A stretch of 7,234 nucleotides of DNA from Candidatus Peregrinibacteria bacterium (GTDB lineage Bacteria; Patescibacteriota; Gracilibacteria; UBA1369; LOWO2-01-FULL-3). Both the position numbers and the translations under genes were made by a program. The stretch is taken from assembly GCA_018664365.1 (NCBI GenBank), contig JABJOK010000084.1, positions 1 to 7,234 of the forward strand, read 5' to 3'. Below the pieces are notes generated by a model. The model did no database searches, was not told where the DNA came from, and was given only the letters and a program-made list of their open reading frames with translations. Positions 1 to 5,559 of the stretch are shown in pieces. The stretch's first letter is position 1. The number at the start of each line of letters is the position of its first letter.

Positions 1-1646
1 AAGAAGAAGAGGAAGAAGAATTTATCGAAATAGAAATGGAGGTTGTTATTGAAAAAGAAGTTGTCGAAAAGGCTCTTGATGATTTTATTGAAGATGAGCT
101 TGATATAATTTTTCAAGATATACTTCTTGAATCTCCAGAAACTTTAGATAAAGCTATTAATGACTTCACTGAGGATGAGAAAGAAGATCTTATTGAAAAA
201 AGAAGGGACGAAGTAAAGAAAGAGAAAAAGGAAAAAGCAAAAGAGACATATAAAGTAATAGTTGAAAAATCTCAAAAGGAATATGTTGAGAATACGGTTA
301 AGGTTGATTTATTGAGCTTCTTTAGCGCTCCAGTTACAAAAAGTTCTGAGCCAGTAAGGTTTGTACAAGATGGGCAAGTTGTTGAAATCACCAGTGATGA
401 TGTCGACAATATTGAAATCATCGTAAAGGATGGTGTAAGTGAAAAGGAATACAAAGAAAAGGAAACTGCTGCTAAAAAAGAGGGGAGAAAAATTATTATC
501 ATTGATTCAAATACTAATATTGATAACTGCTCATCCTCTCAATGTGAAAACCCAGATTTTGTTGCCGATCTATATCAAATATCACATGGCCTTCCACTCT
601 TTAATCCTGACCCAGATGGAGATGGTAGGAGAAATGAAGATGAGATTTTCTTAGGAACTAATCCTTTGATCATTGACGAGGTTTTTGAAGATGGTGGGAA
701 AATAAAACGTCCTGATGACACAGATAAAGATGAGGATGATGAAGCTGAAGATATTGAAAAGAAAACTTTCTTAGGAACTAATCCAGTGATCATTGATAAC
801 TCTCTCTATAGTGGAACTCTTGGACATGGTGGGAAAATAAAACGTCCTGATGACACAGATGATGAGGAAGAAACTGAATATGTTGAAGATGTTGATGAAG
901 AAGAAATTGAAGACGTTGAAGAGGAGGAAGGTGTTGAAGATGTGGATGAGGAAGATGTTGAAGACGAAGATTCCGGTCCAGAAAGATCATCGGGTGGATC
1001 CTCTAATTGGAAAGGTTCTGCAAAAATCACCAACCTTGATGCGGTTTCGTATGGTAAAAAACCCGCTCTAAGACTTGCTGGAGAACCAGGAGATAAGCTA
1101 GGTATTTACGTTGTTCCTGTAGATAATAAAACGGAAAAAATCGCTATTGGAGAGACTTCTATTGATGATGAGGGGAAAGGAGAAATTGTTGTTCTAAACT
1201 CCTTAGATGATGGTGAATACTTTGTTGTTCTTGCTGCTGAAGATGGTGAGATAGAAATGGTTGATACTCTTGAAGTTGAATATCAAGAAGATGATCAAAT
1301 AGAAAACTTAAGATTTATTGATAAAGATGAACTTCCAACATTCATTGATAGGCTTCTTGCAAATGTTGAAAGATTTATAGATGACTTTGATAGAGAAGCA
1401 TTTATCGCAATTAAAACGCCTGCTAATAACGTAATAAAAGGAACTGCTGAACCTGGCTCAACTGTTTATGTTGCATTCAAGAGTGTGGTTATTTCTTCTG
1501 TTGTAATATCAGATGCTTCGCAAGGAGAATTTACAATTGAAGTTCCTAAAAAATTAGCATTAGGGGATCATGACCTAACTGCTTATGTGGTAAACGAGAG
1601 ACTCAACACTGTGGGTAGTGCAAGAACGGTGAAGATTAGAAAGTAA
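1..1646 (+). CDS. Acidic surface-type protein with TSP3-like motif and Ig-like domains (5' partial)
   Basis: The frame is open through the left edge (codons begin at position 3: E-E-E-E-E-E-F-I-E-I-E, then the ATG at 36), so the ATG at 36 is almost certainly internal; about 547 residues are visible. In order: an acidic helical N-terminal part; a Lys/Glu-rich likely coiled-coil segment (about 180-290); a segment ending in DPDGDG...E-D-E...FLGTNP (609-676), which resembles a thrombospondin type 3 calcium-binding repeat; a second degenerate copy (about 735-796); a D/E-rich linker (about 850-975); a Ser/Gly spacer; and two beta-rich Ig-like domains (about 1020-1285 and 1405-1640), the second with the G-T-A-E-P-G-S-T-V-Y-V signature common in bacterial Ig-like domains. 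No C-terminal membrane anchor or sorting motif is seen. Any signal peptide would lie upstream of the window. An extracellular structural or adhesive role is inferred; no enzyme motif is visible. Confidence 0.85.
   Translation, partial: EEEEEEFIEIEMEVVIEKEVVEKALDDFIEDELDIIFQDILLESPETLDKAINDFTEDEKEDLIEKRRDEVKKEKKEKAKETYKVIVEKSQKEYVENTVKVDLLSFFSAPVTKSSEPVRFVQDGQVVEITSDDVDNIEIIVKDGVSEKEYKEKETAAKKEGRKIIIIDSNTNIDNCSSSQCENPDFVADLYQISHGLPLFNPDPDGDGRRNEDEIFLGTNPLIIDEVFEDGGKIKRPDDTDKDEDDEAEDIEKKTFLGTNPVIIDNSLYSGTLGHGGKIKRPDDTDDEEETEYVEDVDEEEIEDVEEEEGVEDVDEEDVEDEDSGPERSSGGSSNWKGSAKITNLDAVSYGKKPALRLAGEPGDKLGIYVVPVDNKTEKIAIGETSIDDEGKGEIVVLNSLDDGEYFVVLAAEDGEIEMVDTLEVEYQEDDQIENLRFIDKDELPTFIDRLLANVERFIDDFDREAFIAIKTPANNVIKGTAEPGSTVYVAFKSVVISSVVISDASQGEFTIEVPKKLALGDHDLTAYVVNERLNTVGSARTVKIRK
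609..676 (+). other. Thrombospondin type 3-like calcium-binding motif
   Basis: The codons read D-P-D-G-D-G-R-R-N-E-D-E-I-F-L-G-T-N-P-L, then I-I-D. This matches the usual bacterial TSP3 pattern (DxDGDGxxDxxE, then GTNP and a closing Asp) in which the acidic side chains bind calcium. The family match is by eye. Calcium binding in this protein is inferred. Confidence 0.65.
647..860 (+). repeat. In-frame tandem duplication inside the acidic surface protein
   Basis: Two direct copies share an 18-bp identical block (647-664 and 767-784, encoding the FLGTNP part), a 10-bp block (667-676 and 787-796) and a 35-bp perfectly identical block (691-725 and 826-860, encoding G-G-K-I-K-R-P-D-D-T-D). The offset grows from 120 to 135 bp, so the second copy has a 15-bp (5-codon) insertion between the blocks. 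Identity at silent positions suggests a recent duplication. The second copy has lost the DPDGDG loop and has an acidic D-E-D-D-E stretch instead. Confidence 0.8.
882..971 (+). repeat. D/E-rich low-complexity repeat (VEDVDEE-type)
   Basis: Imperfect GTTGAAGAT-GTTGATGAA-type units encode repeated V-E-D-V-D-E-E / I-E-D-V-E-E-E-E / V-E-D-V-D-E-E-D segments. The stretch is nearly uncharged by any basic residue and is likely a disordered, highly acidic linker between the TSP3-like region and the Ig-like domains. The purine-rich coding strand makes slippage likely. Confidence 0.7.
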
Positions 1647-1662
1647 GACACTGTCTTTACTT
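1641..1662. terminator. Possible bidirectional hairpin between convergent genes
   Basis: The two convergent genes are only 10 bp apart. AAGTAA-GAC, loop ACT, GTC-(T)-TTACTT can form a 9-bp stem with one bulged T and spans both stop codons. There is no clear poly-T run on the plus side (CCTTGG follows); the minus side continues TCTAATCTTC. It may be a weak bidirectional terminator or 3'-end stabiliser. The AT-rich stem and 3-nt loop make this uncertain. Confidence 0.3.
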
Positions 1663-2922
1663 CCTTGGCTTGGCCGTTACTATTGAGTGTCCTTTGTTCC
1701 CTTTTAATTCATGGACTTCTGCTTGGAGATGGGGATTTGCTCCATTCATGCTGTGTGCTCTAGCTATGTTTAAAAGCATTCTTGCCCTTTGCGCATTTTG
1801 ACTAACTGGCGAGTTGATACAATGGCTAGCGTCTTCTAAATCATTCATTAGCGAAAGCTTGTCCCACTCCTCAGGCGTAAGAACCATAGAATCTAGATTT
1901 GGCCTAGCTTCTGCATTATAAGAATGACACCCACAAGGGATCAAACCAATTCCTTCGGGTACTTCCTTAGGTGAAAGGTGTGCAACTCTTTCAGTAAGGT
2001 GTCCTGTCATATCTGCGGGATATTTCATTAACCAAATATTTCTAGCCCCTGCTCTTCTATGAAACTTTTGTCTTCTTACATCTCCTTTGTTGAAAAAGAA
2101 ATGGGACCTTCCTAAGGCTAGGTGGTTTTTTAAAAGTTTAAAAAATGCCTCTTCTCTTGAGTTTTGTTCGTAGCAAGATCCAAAAGTTTTCTTTCTTCCA
2201 TCATTACGAATAATCGCTGCTGCAAATGCCGAAATTCCTTCTGCTCCACAAATATCATTAAGCTGAAGATCTTGGGAGTCATCAAAGGCGTCTAGTACTT
2301 CTAAGGTTTGTAACAAGGCTGTCATTTCCCCTCCTCCTGCAGCTAACTCAGCAAGTCTTGATGACATCTCCATAGCCTCGTCTGCCCTTGGTCCTTTCCT
2401 AAAAAAATGACGCGCTATTGAAGCATCAAGTGGCTCCACTATTTTTTCAAAAACTTCTTGGAACCTTGCAAGCCTTTGGTCAACTCTGCCGTCCATCTCT
2501 GGGGTAAATGGGTGAACTTCTACTAATCCGTTTAAACGCATTTCCATTTCTTCCAAATATTCTGTGTGCCTTGGCGTTTCATCAGTTGCAACTCTGCAAA
2601 CATCGCAGGCTCTGTCAGCAGTCCTGGCTGCTTCTGGAAACAACATCTGTGCAGCCATTCCTCCTCCAAGAACGTCGCCTAATTCTGCTATAAGCTCCAT
2701 TCCTACAAGGTCTCTTCCAAGAAATTCTCGAACTTGCGCTGCCATTTGACGAGGGTCTCCTCCTACAAATTCTGGTCCTTGCGCGATAAATTGACTAATG
2801 TCTCCCCCCATCAGCTCTGCAGCTTGCGCGACTATCTGGTCAAGAGCTCGAGCATCTCCACTAAGAATTCTGTCCATTGTCTCTCTGTCTACTTGTATTC
2901 CGTCTGATGGCTTCCTTGTCAT
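1657..2922 (-). CDS. Hypothetical protein, 421 residues, with N-terminal 15-residue repeats
   Basis: I do not recognise a family. I chose the ATG at 2922 (MTRKPSDG...) over the in-frame ATG at 2946 because the likely promoter -10 box (2945-2950) overlaps the upstream ATG, and because ...AAAATAATT-ATG resembles the other A/T-rich starts here. From the N terminus: three 15-residue repeats (about residues 27-72, pattern Q..AQ..E..GGD); a Gly-rich stretch; a CxxC motif (C106-D-V-C109); a long, mostly helical middle with several acidic and Leu-rich segments; further cysteines in N-D-I-C-G and G-S-C-Y-E; a basic patch (GDVRRQKFHRRAGAR); and I-P-C-G-C-H-S-Y, with A-S-H-C later. The Cys/His residues could bind metal, but spacing does not match a zinc finger that I know. 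No signal peptide or membrane segment is evident, so it is probably cytoplasmic. It ends in TAA and is transcribed divergently from the lysine operon; the shared promoter region does not by itself link it to lysine synthesis. Confidence 0.8.
   Translation of the reverse strand: MTRKPSDGIQVDRETMDRILSGDARALDQIVAQAAELMGGDISQFIAQGPEFVGGDPRQMAAQVREFLGRDLVGMELIAELGDVLGGGMAAQMLFPEAARTADRACDVCRVATDETPRHTEYLEEMEMRLNGLVEVHPFTPEMDGRVDQRLARFQEVFEKIVEPLDASIARHFFRKGPRADEAMEMSSRLAELAAGGGEMTALLQTLEVLDAFDDSQDLQLNDICGAEGISAFAAAIIRNDGRKKTFGSCYEQNSREEAFFKLLKNHLALGRSHFFFNKGDVRRQKFHRRAGARNIWLMKYPADMTGHLTERVAHLSPKEVPEGIGLIPCGCHSYNAEARPNLDSMVLTPEEWDKLSLMNDLEDASHCINSPVSQNAQRARMLLNIARAHSMNGANPHLQAEVHELKGNKGHSIVTAKPRK
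2707..2844 (-). repeat. Three 15-residue tandem repeats in the hypothetical protein
   Basis: The repeats align with an exact 15-residue (45-bp) period: Q-I-V-A-Q-A-A-E-L-M-G-G-D (residues 29-41), Q-F-I-A-Q-G-P-E-F-V-G-G-D (44-56) and Q-M-A-A-Q-V-R-E-F-L-G-R-D (59-71), followed by a decayed E-L-I-A-E-L-G-D-V-L-G-G-G. Conserved positions are Q, AQ, E and G-(G/R)-D. They look like short amphipathic helices joined by GGD turns. Confidence 0.65.
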
Positions 2923-2944
2923 AATTATTTTTTTACAGAAGAGC

Positions 2945-2972
2945 ATTTTACAATTTTAACCACCAATGTCAA
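2945..2972 (-). promoter_or_regulatory. Sigma70-like promoter for the minus-strand hypothetical gene
   Basis: On the minus strand TTGACA (plus positions 2967-2972, perfect -35 consensus) is followed by a 16-bp spacer and TAAAAT (2945-2950, 5/6 match to the -10 consensus). The expected start site near 2938 leaves about 16 nt before the ATG at 2922 and would exclude the ATG at 2946 from the transcript. Confidence 0.65.
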
Positions 2973-2989
2973 CCCTATTGGAAATAAAT

Positions 2990-3017
2990 TTGACATTACT
3001 CTGTTTTGAGGTACGAT
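2990..3017 (+). promoter_or_regulatory. Sigma70-like promoter of the lysC-asd-dapB-dapA operon
   Basis: TTGACA (2990-2995, perfect -35 consensus), a 16-bp spacer, then TACGAT (3012-3017, 4/6 to the -10 consensus). The predicted start site at about 3022-3025 gives a short 5' leader before the leader-peptide ATG at 3040. The layout mirrors the divergent promoter on the other strand; the two -35 boxes are 17 bp apart. Confidence 0.65.
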
Positions 3018-3039
3018 CGGTGCGTAATTAAGTTTAGAA

Positions 3040-3096
3040 ATGTTTCATTCAGTAGATAAAAAGAAGGCGAAGAAGCTTTACCTCCTAGCGGAGTAG
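3040..3096 (+). CDS. Lysine-rich leader peptide of the lysine operon (18 residues)
   Basis: ATG at 3040 opens a short frame that reads MFHSVDKKKAKKLYLLAE and ends at TAG (3094-3096). Five of 18 residues are lysine, packed as AAA-AAG-AAG-GCG-AAG-AAG (3058-3075). It lies about 16 nt after the predicted transcription start and is followed at once by mutually exclusive hairpins and an intrinsic terminator in front of lysC. This is the arrangement of hisL, trpL or thrL leader peptides, with lysine as the sensed amino acid. The inferred role is cis-acting: ribosome position on the Lys codons would report charged tRNA-Lys supply. The start lacks a Shine-Dalgarno sequence, as do the other genes here. 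Low lysine would stall the ribosome at 3058-3075, leaving the antiterminator arm at 3087-3098 free. Translation has not been shown; the support is the combination of codon content, position and RNA structure. Confidence 0.8.
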   Translation: MFHSVDKKKAKKLYLLAE

Positions 3097-3130
3097 TTAC
3101 TTTGTACTTCAAACAACTACTTGATCCGCT
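3087..3130 (+). promoter_or_regulatory. Antiterminator hairpin of the lysine attenuator
   Basis: AGCGGA-GTAGTT (3087-3098) pairs with AACTAC (3115-3120) and, after a TTGA bulge, TCCGCT (3125-3130); an inner TTTG/CAAA stem (3101-3104 with 3110-3113) can cap it. The 5' arm coincides with the last leader-peptide codons and the stop codon. Pairing here takes TCCGCT away from the downstream terminator. A small competing CTCC/GGAG hairpin (3082-3085 with 3090-3093) could serve as a protector when the leader is not translated. Confidence 0.7.
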
Positions 3131-3158
3131 GGGAGACGCCCAAGCGGATTTTTTCTTT
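3124..3158 (+). terminator. Intrinsic terminator / attenuator upstream of lysC
   Basis: ATCCGCT-GGG (3124-3133), loop AGACG, then CCC-(A)-AGCGGAT (3139-3149) forms a GC-rich 10-bp stem with one bulged A, directly followed by a T run (3149-3154, then CTTT). It lies within the operon leader, only 17 bp before the lysC ATG, so it would stop most transcription unless the upstream AGCGGA at 3087-3092 captures TCCGCT first. This is a textbook factor-independent terminator in the attenuator position. Confidence 0.88.
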
Positions 3159-3162
3159 ATAT

Positions 3163-3177
3163 AACCAAAATAATATG
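3163..3177 (+). promoter_or_regulatory. Non-Shine-Dalgarno start context of lysC (AACCA at -12)
   Basis: AACCAAAATAAT directly precedes the ATG at 3175. No AGGAG-like sequence is present. AACCA also occurs 12 nt before dapB (5548) and 13 nt before dapA (6341). The shared spacing suggests a translation-initiation element, or simply a preference for A-rich unstructured leaders. It supports choosing 3175 rather than the TTG at 3121. Confidence 0.35.
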
Positions 3178-4512
3178 AGTACAGAAAATGAAAGATTGAT
3201 TGTCGCAAAATTTGGCGGAACGTCCATGGGGAGCGCTGATTCTATCTCTAAGGTCGCAGATATAGTAAAGGGTCTTGGAGCGGGTGCGAGGTGCGCGGTG
3301 GTGGTGTCGGCTACGTCTGGTACGACCGATGAGCTACTCCGGCTAGGTTCGCTGGCTCTTGAGAATGGCGGGTGGGAGCGCGCATTAAAAGAGTTGATTG
3401 AAAAGCATGATGTGATTCTTGGTGAGCTCGGGATTGAGTTGGACCTAAGTGCTTTTTGGAGGAATACTCGTAATCTTTTAGATGGAATAAGTCTGATGGG
3501 TGAGCTGTCTGAGAGCGCGAGCGATAGATTGGTGACTGGGGGCGAGCGCGTGAGCGCGAGCATTTTGTCCGCCTTGCTTCGCGAGCGCGGCATTGAATCT
3601 GAGATGATGGATGCTCATGAATTCGTATTTACTGATGCTGGGTTTGGAGATGCTCGTGTTGATTTTTCTCAGACAGATGAAGCAGTTCGTCGTGATGTCG
3701 GTGCTCTTCTTGAAGAAGGAATGATTCCTGTAATCACAGGCTTCACCGGGCAGGCTCCTGATGGCCGCTACACGACTCTTGGTCGTGGGGGGAGTGATTA
3801 CACTGCAGCGATCGTTGGGTCGGCGCTAAACGCCTCTGAGGTCCAAATATGGACTGATGTAGATGGGATCTTTAACACTGATCCTCGCCTGGTTGAATCT
3901 GCTTCTGTTTTAGACCAACTTTCATTTAATGAAGCTGGCGAGCTTGCCTACTTCGGAGCGAAAGTTCTTCATCCAAAAACAATTCGTCCTGCTGTTGAAA
4001 AAAATATTCCAGTTAGAATCCTAAATACATTTAATCCTTCTGCAGAGGGAACACTTATCACAAATAAAGAGGAAGATTCCCTAAAATCTGTAACTGCAAA
4101 AAAAGGAATCCGAATTGTTAACATCTGTTCTGCGGGGATGCTTGATGCTCATGGGTTCTTGGAAAAAATATTCAAAGTATTTGCTGACAACAATGTCGTT
4201 GTGGATGTGGTCTCTACTTCTGAGGTAAGTGTATCTGTGACTATTGATCATGACCTTCCTGAAGAGGCCCACGCTCGTCTCTCTGAGTTTGCTACTGTAA
4301 AAGTTTATGATGATCTAGCGATTGTCTGCCTTGTGGGAAGCGGAATTAGATCAAACAAAGGAGTTCTTGGTGATCTTTTTAGCTCGGTATCTGACCATGC
4401 AATTTCGATGGTTTCGGTTGGTGCTTCAAAAAGAAATGTGACATTCTTAGTAAAAGAAGATGAGGCTTCTGAAGTTGTGACAAAAGTTTTCAATCAATTC
4501 TTTAATAATTAA
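3175..4512 (+). CDS. lysC: Aspartate kinase (E. coli LysC-like, monofunctional)
   Basis: Phosphorylates L-aspartate with ATP to 4-phospho-L-aspartate, the committed step to lysine, diaminopimelate, threonine and methionine; cytoplasmic. The ATG at 3175 gives 445 residues, close to the 449 of E. coli LysC; the frame extends upstream through the terminator to a TTG at 3121, but K-F-G-G-T-S then sits too far from the N terminus. Kinase-domain motifs: KFGGTS (residues 12-17), S-A-T-S-G-T-T, T-G-G-E-R-V-S, GRGGSD (203-208), TDVDG (227-231) and F-G-A-K-V-L-H-P. Two ACT domains follow (about 310-385 and 390-445). The segment M322-L-D-A-H-G-F-L and D344...S-T-S-E-V-S-V...T356 aligns with the E. coli lysine-inhibition site (M318, G323, F324, D340, T344, S345, T352 kept; S321 replaced by Ala), so lysine feedback is likely. 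First gene of the operon; asd starts 5 bp later. The first third is more GC-rich than the rest. Confidence 0.95.
   Translation: MSTENERLIVAKFGGTSMGSADSISKVADIVKGLGAGARCAVVVSATSGTTDELLRLGSLALENGGWERALKELIEKHDVILGELGIELDLSAFWRNTRNLLDGISLMGELSESASDRLVTGGERVSASILSALLRERGIESEMMDAHEFVFTDAGFGDARVDFSQTDEAVRRDVGALLEEGMIPVITGFTGQAPDGRYTTLGRGGSDYTAAIVGSALNASEVQIWTDVDGIFNTDPRLVESASVLDQLSFNEAGELAYFGAKVLHPKTIRPAVEKNIPVRILNTFNPSAEGTLITNKEEDSLKSVTAKKGIRIVNICSAGMLDAHGFLEKIFKVFADNNVVVDVVSTSEVSVSVTIDHDLPEEAHARLSEFATVKVYDDLAIVCLVGSGIRSNKGVLGDLFSSVSDHAISMVSVGASKRNVTFLVKEDEASEVVTKVFNQFFNN
3376..3589 (+). repeat. Cluster of five GAGCGCG heptamers inside lysC
   Basis: Exact GAGCGCG occurs at 3376, 3513, 3544, 3552 and 3583. 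It is read in two different codon phases (Glu-Arg at 3376, 3544 and 3583; x-Ser-Ala at 3513 and 3552), so the repetition is at the DNA level rather than a protein repeat. The surrounding patch (about 3270-3600) is clearly more GC-rich than the rest of the operon. Confidence 0.5.
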
Positions 4513-4517
4513 TAAAT

Positions 4518-5549
4518 ATGGACACTAAAAACGTTGTGATAGTGGGGGCTACTGGAGCCGTTGGTAAAGCCATGATTAAGTGTTTGGATAATCTAGAATT
4601 TCCGGTTGGGAATTTGCGTCTTGTTGCCTCTGAAAGATCGAAGGGAAAAGTTGTAAAAACTTCTTTCGGAGAGATAACATTGGAAACAATTTCTGATGAA
4701 GTTTTCGAATCTAGTGACATTGCACTGTTTTCTGCTGGAGGAGACATCTCAAGGGAATGGAGAGACCGTGTTGTTGCAGCTGATTGCTTGATGATCGACA
4801 ATTCCTCTGCGTTTAGATACGAATATGACGTGCCCCTAGTTGTTCCTGAGATTAATCCTGATGCTGCTCGCGAACATAATGGAGTGATTGCTAATCCAAA
4901 CTGCACAACTGCAATTGCTGCTGTTGTTCTTTGGCCACTACATGAAGCTTTTGGGCTTAAAAAAGTTATCATATCAACTTATCAAGCAACCTCTGGCGCT
5001 GGTGCCAAGGGGATGCAGGAACTTTTGGACCAAACTCGCGATGTTCTTGAAGAGAGCGAGGGAAATCCTCTTAAAGTCTCTAAATGCCATGTTGAGCCAC
5101 GAGCTTTTGCTCATCCAATTGCATTTAATATTATTCCCCATATCGATAAGTTTCAAAAGAATGGATATACCAAAGAGGAGATGAAGGTCACCTGGGAGAC
5201 TCATAAAATTTTTGGAGATGATTCTATTGCTGTTTCTTGTACTGCAGTTCGAATTCCTACATTGCGTGCGCACAGTGAATCTATTGTGATTGAAACTGAG
5301 AAATCGGTTTCAGTGGATGAGGCTCGAGAGGTCTTGGAAGATTCTGATGGAGTGAAAGTTGTAGACAATCCGGATGACGAACTTTATCCGATGCCGCTTG
5401 AGGCTTCTGGAAAAAGTGGAGTAAGGGTTGGAAGGATCCGCCAGAATATAGTTTTTGGCGAAAATGGATTGGAATTCTTTATCAGTGGAGACCAACTACT
5501 AAAAGGCGCGGCTTTGAATGCCGTTCAAATAGCTAAATTGTTTGTTTAA
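4518..5549 (+). CDS. asd: Aspartate-semialdehyde dehydrogenase
   Basis: Reduces 4-phospho-L-aspartate to L-aspartate 4-semialdehyde with NADPH, the second step of the aspartate pathway and the branch point to threonine/methionine. The protein is 343 residues, a normal length for the family. It has the N-terminal nucleotide-binding loop G10-A-T-G-A-V-G16; S-S-A-F-R; the active-site segment N-P-N-C-T-T with catalytic Cys129; Q156-A-T-S-G-A-G-A-K-G; and R-I-P-T-L-R-A-H252-S-E carrying the likely general-base His. The C-terminal G-D-Q-L-L-K-G-A-A-L-N-A-V-Q-I-A motif closes the dehydrogenase fold. By overall pattern it belongs to the Gram-positive/archaeal-like subgroup rather than the E. coli one; this is my judgement by eye. 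The ATG lies 5 bp after the lysC stop, in TTAATAAAT-ATG with no Shine-Dalgarno sequence, so translational coupling to lysC is plausible. Confidence 0.95.
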   Translation: MDTKNVVIVGATGAVGKAMIKCLDNLEFPVGNLRLVASERSKGKVVKTSFGEITLETISDEVFESSDIALFSAGGDISREWRDRVVAADCLMIDNSSAFRYEYDVPLVVPEINPDAAREHNGVIANPNCTTAIAAVVLWPLHEAFGLKKVIISTYQATSGAGAKGMQELLDQTRDVLEESEGNPLKVSKCHVEPRAFAHPIAFNIIPHIDKFQKNGYTKEEMKVTWETHKIFGDDSIAVSCTAVRIPTLRAHSESIVIETEKSVSVDEAREVLEDSDGVKVVDNPDDELYPMPLEASGKSGVRVGRIRQNIVFGENGLEFFISGDQLLKGAALNAVQIAKLFV

Positions 5550-5559
5550 CCATTTAAAT

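Noticed and set aside
850..1071. Small alternative-frame and antisense open frames in the acidic repeat region
   Set aside because: They arise from the GAA/GAT-rich low-complexity sequence and give Ser- or Lys/Met-rich artefacts.
2923..2946. Longer N terminus of the minus-strand gene (M-L-F-C-K-K-I-I-)
   Set aside because: The ATG at 2946 overlaps the predicted -10 box, so it would not be in the transcript; the ATG at 2922 has the A/T-rich start context used by neighbouring genes.
3018..3174. L-box lysine riboswitch or T-box in the lysC leader
   Set aside because: The leader transcript is about 150 nt and most of it is taken by the short frame, antiterminator and terminator. I see none of the L-box aptamer core elements (for example the AGAGGTGCG-like 5' segment) and no T-box sequence before the terminator.
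3121..3174. TTG start giving an 18-residue extension of lysC
   Set aside because: This extension would run through the terminator stem and T tract, and family alignment places the KFGGTS motif right after the ATG at 3175.
3117..3593. 158-codon minus-strand open frame opposite lysC
   Set aside because: It lies wholly antisense to the conserved kinase domain of lysC, has a Ser/Pro/Arg-rich composition typical of a shadow frame, and overlaps the attenuator terminator.
4502..4972. 156-codon minus-strand open frame opposite asd
   Set aside because: It is antisense to the conserved N-terminal half of asd and has no recognisable motif or start context.
5542..5559. TTG start for dapB overlapping the asd stop
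   Set aside because: The Rossmann motif I-G-I-V-G-Y-G-G-M-G should begin at the N terminus, which fits the ATG at 5560.
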